A stretch of 64,000 bases of DNA from an uncultured Anaerococcus sp. (GTDB lineage: Bacteria; Bacillota; Clostridia; Tissierellales; Peptoniphilaceae). Numbering within the stretch: the stretch's first letter is position 1; every line of letters begins with the position of its first letter. The notes under the pieces are model-generated. The model ran no database searches. It was not told the origin of the DNA and saw only the letters and a program-made list of their open reading frames with translations. The position numbers and the translations under genes are program-made. The DNA is taken from positions 11,558 through 75,557 of the forward strand of contig URUJ01000003.1 in assembly GCA_900551095.1 (NCBI GenBank), given 5' to 3'. Below are positions 58,978-64,000 of this stretch, one piece after another.

Positions 58978-59946
58978 TTAAAGTTTTAGACCAATCACAA
59001 AATTTCCGTCTTTATTTTCCACAACTTCTATTTCAATGGCCAAGTCTTTGGCATATAGTTTTGATAGATATAAACCCATTCCTGTTGATTTATGAATCTT
59101 ATCAACTTCACCTGTAAAGGCCTTTTCAAAAATAAAAGCTATATCCTGATCGGCAACTTTTGGTCCATTGTTTCCTATATATAGGTTCTTACCCTTATTT
59201 GTAATATTTATAACGCCATCACAATATTTTATAGCATTTGAAATAATCTGGGAAATGATAAATACAAGGGTATTTTTATCTGAAAATACTCTAACTTCTC
59301 CCACATCTTCTTTAATTATTATTCCCTCTTCGGCAATAAGCGGATAATAGGCTTTTATGGCTTCATCTAGACATTCCCTTATATATACTTCTTCCATCTT
59401 GTAGTCTTTTTTACTAGCATCAAGCCTTGCATAATAGAGAATCTGATTGATATAATTTTCTATATTTGTGTTTGCTAGGCTTAATTTATCAAGACTTTCC
59501 CTATCAAAGTCATTTTTATGGTTTTCAAGAAATAAATTTGCGAAGGCTAGAGGCGTTTTTATCTCATGGGTCCACATCTCAATAAAATTTCTATAGGAAA
59601 TTAACTTTGCCCTTGATTCTTCCAGCCTTTTATCCTTGATTTTTATAGCTTTTTGATAGTCATCAAATATTTTTCCGTAATCTTCACCAAACTCAGCTAT
59701 GAGCTGATCTTTAGTCATAAAAGAATTATTTACCAGAAAATCTTCTAAAAGTTCCTTTTTTCTCTCATTTTTAGTCTTTGTCAATTTCAAAGTAAATAAA
59801 AGTGCAAGTATCGTAAATAATATTATAAAAATTATAAAATTATCAATAAGATTTGGTCCTATTAGGTAGATTAAAAAAATAAATATTAAATCTAAGCCAA
59901 TAAAGCCTAGAATCCACACAAAACTGTCTTTAAATGTACTATTCAC
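58978..59946 (-). CDS. BceS-type sensor histidine kinase
   Basis: An intramembrane-sensing kinase: two close membrane segments (about 10-30 and 35-53) with almost no external loop, then the H-box FIEMWTHEIKTPLA (His near 130), N-box ISNAIKY and GMGLYLS. 322 aa, as in BceS proteins, which sense through the partner ABC permease rather than through their own domain. It overlaps the response-regulator gene by 8 bp and is the last gene of the five-gene unit. Confidence 0.93.
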   Translation of the reverse strand: MNSTFKDSFVWILGFIGLDLIFIFLIYLIGPNLIDNFIIFIILFTILALLFTLKLTKTKNERKKELLEDFLVNNSFMTKDQLIAEFGEDYGKIFDDYQKAIKIKDKRLEESRAKLISYRNFIEMWTHEIKTPLAFANLFLENHKNDFDRESLDKLSLANTNIENYINQILYYARLDASKKDYKMEEVYIRECLDEAIKAYYPLIAEEGIIIKEDVGEVRVFSDKNTLVFIISQIISNAIKYCDGVINITNKGKNLYIGNNGPKVADQDIAFIFEKAFTGEVDKIHKSTGMGLYLSKLYAKDLAIEIEVVENKDGNFVIGLKL

Positions 59947-60607
59947 AATCCTCTCCTAGGCCATAACCCTTGCCCCTTTTATTGTATATCTTATAAGGAC
60001 TTAGATTTTTTAATTTCTTGCGTAGTCTTGTTATATTTACTTGGAGGATATTTTCGTCAATGTATATAGTTGACCAAACAGCTTCAAGGAGGTCATTTTT
60101 AGAAACAATCTCAGGATATGATTCCATAAGCTTTTTTATAATATCAGCTTCTGTTTGTGGGAGAATCAAGTAGGAATCCTTATAAGAAAGCTTACAAGTT
60201 GATAATTCTAGACTTAAATCTCCTACGCTTACTATATCTTGAAAATGATCAAAAAGGTCTAGAAGTTTTTCCATCCTTAAAATAAGTCTCCTAGTATCAA
60301 CTGGCTTAGCAAGATATTCATCTGCCCCTATCTCAAGACCCTTGATTTCATCTTCTATGCCTACCCTAGATGTAAGCATCAAAACCGGAATATTTGACTT
60401 CTCCTTTATATCCCTGCATATATCAAAGCCAGAAATACCTGGTAGATTTATATCTAAAATAACTAGGTCAGGGCTTTGATCTAAGGCAAATTCAGTTGCT
60501 CTCAGGAAATTTTCTACACTTAATACTTCATATCCCTTGTTTTGTAAAAATTCTTTAAGTTCATTTAAAAGGTTCCTGTCATCTTCAATTATTAAAATTT
60601 TCTTCAT
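59939..60607 (-). CDS. BceR-type response regulator
   Basis: OmpR-family regulator: receiver with IIEDDRNLL, LVILDINLPGISG and a lysine in YLAKPVD, then a winged helix ending LRKKLKNLSPYKIYNKRGKGYGL. 222 aa. It lies between the permease gene (23-bp overlap) and the kinase gene. It probably activates this operon, or a paralogous one, in response to peptide antibiotics (known for the family, not shown here). Confidence 0.93.
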   Translation of the reverse strand: MKKILIIEDDRNLLNELKEFLQNKGYEVLSVENFLRATEFALDQSPDLVILDINLPGISGFDICRDIKEKSNIPVLMLTSRVGIEDEIKGLEIGADEYLAKPVDTRRLILRMEKLLDLFDHFQDIVSVGDLSLELSTCKLSYKDSYLILPQTEADIIKKLMESYPEIVSKNDLLEAVWSTIYIDENILQVNITRLRKKLKNLSPYKIYNKRGKGYGLGEDCE

Positions 60608-62477
60608 AATAAACTATCCTTTCAAAACTCACCCTTATTATAAATCGCAAAAATATGCTTATTAATATTAAAAAAGCAAGACCAATTATAGTTAATGTCC
60701 CCATTATTTTACCAAATTTAAGTTTATAAAATATATCTGATGTGAAAGGTGAGTTAATAAATAAAAATGCACTAATAAAAATTGAAACTATACCTACAGT
60801 AAAAAAAAGTATTGTGTGTTCTTTTCTAATAATGGATTTAATTTCATCCATATCTTGGCCCATCAAAGTTAAAATCTTTAGTTTTTCTTTTGATTTTTCA
60901 AATAGAATAAAAATTCTTATTGTAAAAAAACTTAGGCCCGCAAGGATAAAAATTAAACTTAAATAAAAATAAGTATAAAGGTTTTCAGTAATCTTTAAAA
61001 TTGCATTTTTTGCCTGCCATATATAAGATTCGTACTTATATCCTCCATTAATAAAAGCTTCTCTTAGTAAATCAGAACCTTTCGAAAAACCAAAAGAATT
61101 TATGAAATCTTTTGATAAATTCACATTGTAAGCGAAGGGATTTTTCTCACCAATCAATCTTTCATATAGCTCGTCTCCTACTACAACCATACTAGATAAG
61201 CCAATCACATCATTAGAAAATATCCTATTTGATTTTACAAAATCTCTAACTTTATAATCTTCTCCCTCTATTTTTACAAACAAGTTTTCCCTATCTAAGG
61301 TATCTTCAAGGGCATATTGCTCGTTTTCACTTTCTGCAAGAAGGATAACTTCATTTTTTTCTAAACTAATATCAGTTTTATAAATTTTATTAAAGGAGGA
61401 TTCCTTTAGCAAAAATCTAGGTTCAAAGAAAAATGCACTCCTAGTAGACTTATCTAGCCCAAAATTGTCTTTAACACAATCTGTAAGGTTTGTAACATCT
61501 ATGCCGCTGTATTCATAACCATAAACAGGATAAATATCTCCAATCATTTGTTTCATATTTTCATCATTATATAAAAGATCTACTTTTTCTTTTGAATCAT
61601 ACAAGGTAAAATCAGCTGGTCTTTCCAAAGCATTTTTAGAGAAGATACTAGTAAGAATAGTATACGACAAGACGTATATTCCAACTATTAACATAAAACT
61701 AGTGAAGATAAGCGACATCTTATCTTTCTTAAAGGTTAGAGCCAAGCTTTTTCTAACAATTAAGTCCTTATTATTTGTTAAAAGAAGAATTCTAGATAAA
61801 ACAAAGAAAAAAACAAACAAAAATAAGGTTGTAATTGCCACAATGAATATAAGTTCACCCTGATACAAATGTCTATTTAGTAACATCCATACCATAAATA
61901 GTGCCAAAAACAAAAATGAATTAGACCTTGATTTTATCTTTCCCCTAAAAATTAAATCTGGAGTTTTTTTATAAAAATCCCTCACTATAGTATGGATTGA
62001 CAAACTATTTAAAATCAAGCTTACAAAAAATGTTAAAAATATAGCCTTAAACGAAATACTAAAGGAATGGTAATTTAGACCTAGTTTTAATATTTTAGCC
62101 GTAAATAAGTTTATAAATTCATTAAAAAAAATAGATAAAGATATCCCCAAAATGTTGGCCCTAAAAAAATCTTTTATGGAATCTTTAAAAAGTATTTTAA
62201 ATAATCTCTTCTTGCCAACTCCTTCCGCCATCAAAAGTCCAAGGTCATCTTTCCTCTCACTTATCATGTAAAAACTCGCATAATAGATCAAAACAAAAAT
62301 AAAAACAAGCGATACTAAATAAATTAATCTTATTGTATCTAGGAGGTAGTACCTATTATCTTCATAAATATAAGAAAAAACTTCGGACTTATCAATTGAT
62401 AAAATTATGTAGGAGGTGATGGAAGTTATAATTAATATTAAAAAATAAAGTTTCTTACTAGAATCATTTCTTTTCAT
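60585..62477 (-). CDS. BceB-type ABC transporter permease
   Basis: FtsX-like permease with about ten membrane segments and a large extracellular domain of roughly 200 residues (about 290-500) between segments seven and eight, the BceB/VraG hallmark. 630 aa. Such permeases protect lipid II-cycle intermediates from peptide antibiotics and control the partner kinase. Its stop overlaps the regulator gene, and its start overlaps the ATPase gene by four bases. Specificity cannot be read from the sequence. Confidence 0.92.
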   Translation of the reverse strand: MKRNDSSKKLYFLILIITSITSYIILSIDKSEVFSYIYEDNRYYLLDTIRLIYLVSLVFIFVLIYYASFYMISERKDDLGLLMAEGVGKKRLFKILFKDSIKDFFRANILGISLSIFFNEFINLFTAKILKLGLNYHSFSISFKAIFLTFFVSLILNSLSIHTIVRDFYKKTPDLIFRGKIKSRSNSFLFLALFMVWMLLNRHLYQGELIFIVAITTLFLFVFFFVLSRILLLTNNKDLIVRKSLALTFKKDKMSLIFTSFMLIVGIYVLSYTILTSIFSKNALERPADFTLYDSKEKVDLLYNDENMKQMIGDIYPVYGYEYSGIDVTNLTDCVKDNFGLDKSTRSAFFFEPRFLLKESSFNKIYKTDISLEKNEVILLAESENEQYALEDTLDRENLFVKIEGEDYKVRDFVKSNRIFSNDVIGLSSMVVVGDELYERLIGEKNPFAYNVNLSKDFINSFGFSKGSDLLREAFINGGYKYESYIWQAKNAILKITENLYTYFYLSLIFILAGLSFFTIRIFILFEKSKEKLKILTLMGQDMDEIKSIIRKEHTILFFTVGIVSIFISAFLFINSPFTSDIFYKLKFGKIMGTLTIIGLAFLILISIFLRFIIRVSFERIVYYEENFNN

Positions 62478-63220
62478 CTTATTAACTTTCTATCTGCATT
62501 TTCTATCCTTAACAAAAATTCATCCCTGCTTTCGTTTTCTTTGCGCCTTAGTTCATTGTAGATTTGACCATCTTTTAGAAATAAGACTCTATCCGTAAAA
62601 GATATCGCCCTTAGGTCATGGCTTGCCATTATGATTGATTTTTTATGGACCTTGTTAAAAGTTTTTAGAAGTCTTAGTACATTTTGACTAAGCTTCGTAT
62701 CTAGTGAACTAGTTGGCTCATCTGCCAAGATTATTTTCGCATCTTTAATCAAGGCTCTCGCAATAGCAACTCTTTGCTTTTCGCCACCTGATAGGCTTTC
62801 TGGATATGAATCAAGGATATCATCAATCTCTAATATCTTTGCAACCTCATCCACCCTATCTTTATTGATTGGTTTTTTGGAAATTGTGAGGGGGAGAATT
62901 ATATTTTCATAGCAAGTGAGAATATCAATTAGTTTAAAATCTTGGTAGATATAAGAAATCACATTTTTCCTATAAAATGAAATCGCCCTCCTCTTAAAAA
63001 GGGAAATATCTTTATCATAATAGCAAATAGAGCCCTTGTTAAAGGACCCTGTACTTGCAATAGAATTTAGAATAGTGGTCTTGCCTGATCCGGACTTACC
63101 CATAAGTCCCAAAAACTCTCCCTCAAGAAGATCAAAATTTAGCTGGGATAAGACCCTCTTATCTTCCTTGCCATAATATTTTTCAAGATTTTCAACTTTT
63201 ATAATTCTCTCAAATTTCAT
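62474..63220 (-). CDS. BceA-type ABC transporter ATPase
   Basis: Walker A GKSGSGKTTILNS, Q-loop YIYQDFKLID, signature LSGGEKQRVAIARAL, Walker B IILADEPTSSLD and the H-loop ASHDLRA are all intact. 248 aa, the size of MacB/BceA ATPases. It partners the permease encoded next (ATGA overlap). It lies nine bases after the anchored-protein gene, so all five genes share one transcript. Confidence 0.95.
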   Translation of the reverse strand: MKFERIIKVENLEKYYGKEDKRVLSQLNFDLLEGEFLGLMGKSGSGKTTILNSIASTGSFNKGSICYYDKDISLFKRRAISFYRKNVISYIYQDFKLIDILTCYENIILPLTISKKPINKDRVDEVAKILEIDDILDSYPESLSGGEKQRVAIARALIKDAKIILADEPTSSLDTKLSQNVLRLLKTFNKVHKKSIIMASHDLRAISFTDRVLFLKDGQIYNELRRKENESRDEFLLRIENADRKLIR

Positions 63221-63229
63221 TACTTTCCT

Positions 63230-63943
63230 TTAGTTTTTTATTTGACCTAAATCATCAACCCTTGTATAAGTATCTTTTAGATCTAGGAGTTTTTCGTATA
63301 TTTCATTAACATCTGTAGTTTTTGAAACAAGAACGTCCTTCCATCTGCCTTGGCTATTGTCGGTAAGTGACTCAAGCCAATTTCCCTCTAGGTCATAAAT
63401 ATCATATGAACCCTTGTTTAAATCATCAAGGCTAGTTACCTTATAGGTGTCGCCAATCTTTTCAACATTTTTATCATAGCCACTTAGGAATTTTTCATAA
63501 ATTATTTCTTCATTTATAGATATTATATCATCTTTTTTTGAATTTTTGCTATAATCGTAAGTATCTGTATAGTAGATTTCCTTCCTAGTATCTACCCAAA
63601 ATCGTTCGTTGCCTTTTCTAAAAAAGATTGTGCCATCAAGCCTGCCATCAATATCTATAGCGTTTTTCATATCACTGGCTTGGATTCTCTCATAAGATTT
63701 TCCTGTATCTAGATTTGTTATTTCCCTGACAGCCAGACTTGGATCTTCGTCCTCATGGTTTAAGATTGTTTGTACAAATTCTTTTTCTACCCCGTCTACT
63801 TTCTGTAGGTATTCCTCTACCTTAACTTTCCTATCTCTTGATTCATCTTCATAGTCTTTTTGTCCGATAGATCCTGATGCCTTTAGGAAAATTCCTCCAA
63901 ATACTATTAGACCTATAAGCAACATTTCCTTTGCGTGTTTCAT
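63230..63943 (-). CDS. Membrane-anchored extracellular protein leading the Bce-type operon
   Basis: 237 residues. An N-terminal anchor or uncleaved signal (about 5-24, AKEMLLIGLIVFGGIFLKA) is followed by a soluble, strongly charged extracellular domain with no motif I recognise; pieces such as ERFWVDTRKEIYYTDTYDY and GSYDIYDLEGNWLES look beta-rich. GAGGAGG fixes the ATG at 63943. As the first gene of a Bce-type operon it may help in sensing or binding the antibiotic, but standard Bce operons lack such a gene, so this is inference. Confidence 0.65.
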   Translation of the reverse strand: MKHAKEMLLIGLIVFGGIFLKASGSIGQKDYEDESRDRKVKVEEYLQKVDGVEKEFVQTILNHEDEDPSLAVREITNLDTGKSYERIQASDMKNAIDIDGRLDGTIFFRKGNERFWVDTRKEIYYTDTYDYSKNSKKDDIISINEEIIYEKFLSGYDKNVEKIGDTYKVTSLDDLNKGSYDIYDLEGNWLESLTDNSQGRWKDVLVSKTTDVNEIYEKLLDLKDTYTRVDDLGQIKN

Positions 63944-63959
63944 AATATCCTCCTCGTAT

Positions 63960-63986
63960 ATTATAGTTGTAGTAATAAACACTACA
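63960..63986 (-). promoter_or_regulatory. Promoter -10 box with upstream inverted repeat of the Bce-type operon
   Basis: On the minus strand TATAAT (63960-63965) lies 16 bases before the start codon. Upstream, in the spacer and -35 area, TGTAGT (63968-63973) and ACTACA (63981-63986) form an inverted repeat with a 7-base centre, a likely regulator site. No good -35 box is visible, which fits an activator-dependent promoter. Confidence 0.5.
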
Positions 63987-64000
63987 TTTTGTTCTCAATC

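Overview
The window looks like chromosomal DNA from a low-GC, non-sporulating Gram-positive anaerobic coccus, most likely Anaerococcus or a relative in Peptoniphilaceae. This is inferred from very A+T-rich codon use, Firmicutes-type gene clusters (hrcA-grpE-dnaK-dnaJ, mraZ-rsmH-ftsL, comEC-holA), strong Shine-Dalgarno (SD) sites with many TTG/GTG starts, and no sporulation genes where bacilli and clostridia carry gpr and spoIIP between rpsT and lepA. No database search was possible, so names rest on motifs and gene order.

Layout. 1-2.8 kb: riboflavin operon (ribD, ribE, ribBA cut by the window edge) on the minus strand behind a canonical promoter, FMN riboswitch and terminator. 2.9-4.6 kb: a divergent trmN6-like/rsmI pair and a small membrane-protein gene that looks frameshifted. 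4.6-18.3 kb: a conserved minus-strand block of rpsU, HIT protein, mtaB, dnaJ, dnaK, grpE, hrcA (with CIRCE), a 3-hydroxyacyl-CoA dehydrogenase, hemW, a GNAT-cupin fusion, lepA and lepB, interrupted by a plus-strand ECF sigma/anti-sigma pair. 18.5 kb: rpsT. 18.7-23.4 kb: an accessory insert between rpsT and holA, which are close neighbours in Bacillus. It holds 145-bp structured tandem repeats, a phage tape-measure remnant, a lipoprotein, a broken-looking secreted amidase, a 19-codon ORF and a BlaI/BlaR-type pair. 23.4-26.6 kb: holA and comEC.

26.7-33.6 kb is accessory: a degenerate AlaX-like protein, a heterodimeric ABC exporter with an upstream ORF and a possible attenuator, a palindromic MITE-like element, and small membrane and regulatory proteins. 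33.7-49.9 kb is housekeeping on the minus strand: leuS, asnS, rarA, nrdR, then a thinned-out division and wall cluster (ftsZ, ftsQ, murG, murD, mraY, ftsL, rsmH, mraZ), then lgt, yebC, a YigZ protein and hflX. 50-56.8 kb is plus-strand: a bifunctional class A PBP and a two-component system fused in one operon with an S41-protease-like membrane protein. 56.8-64 kb, minus strand: a glycine/alanine-rich membrane protein, a HEPN-motif plus nuclease-like protein, and a Bce-type module (ABC ATPase, FtsX-like permease, response regulator, kinase) led by an anchored extracellular protein.

The strongest candidates for something undescribed are the two 145-bp repeat units downstream of rpsT, whose stems covary while their loops are conserved; the leader of the ABC exporter, with a 12-residue ORF and two mutually exclusive helices, one sequestering the SD; and the HEPN/nuclease-like protein.
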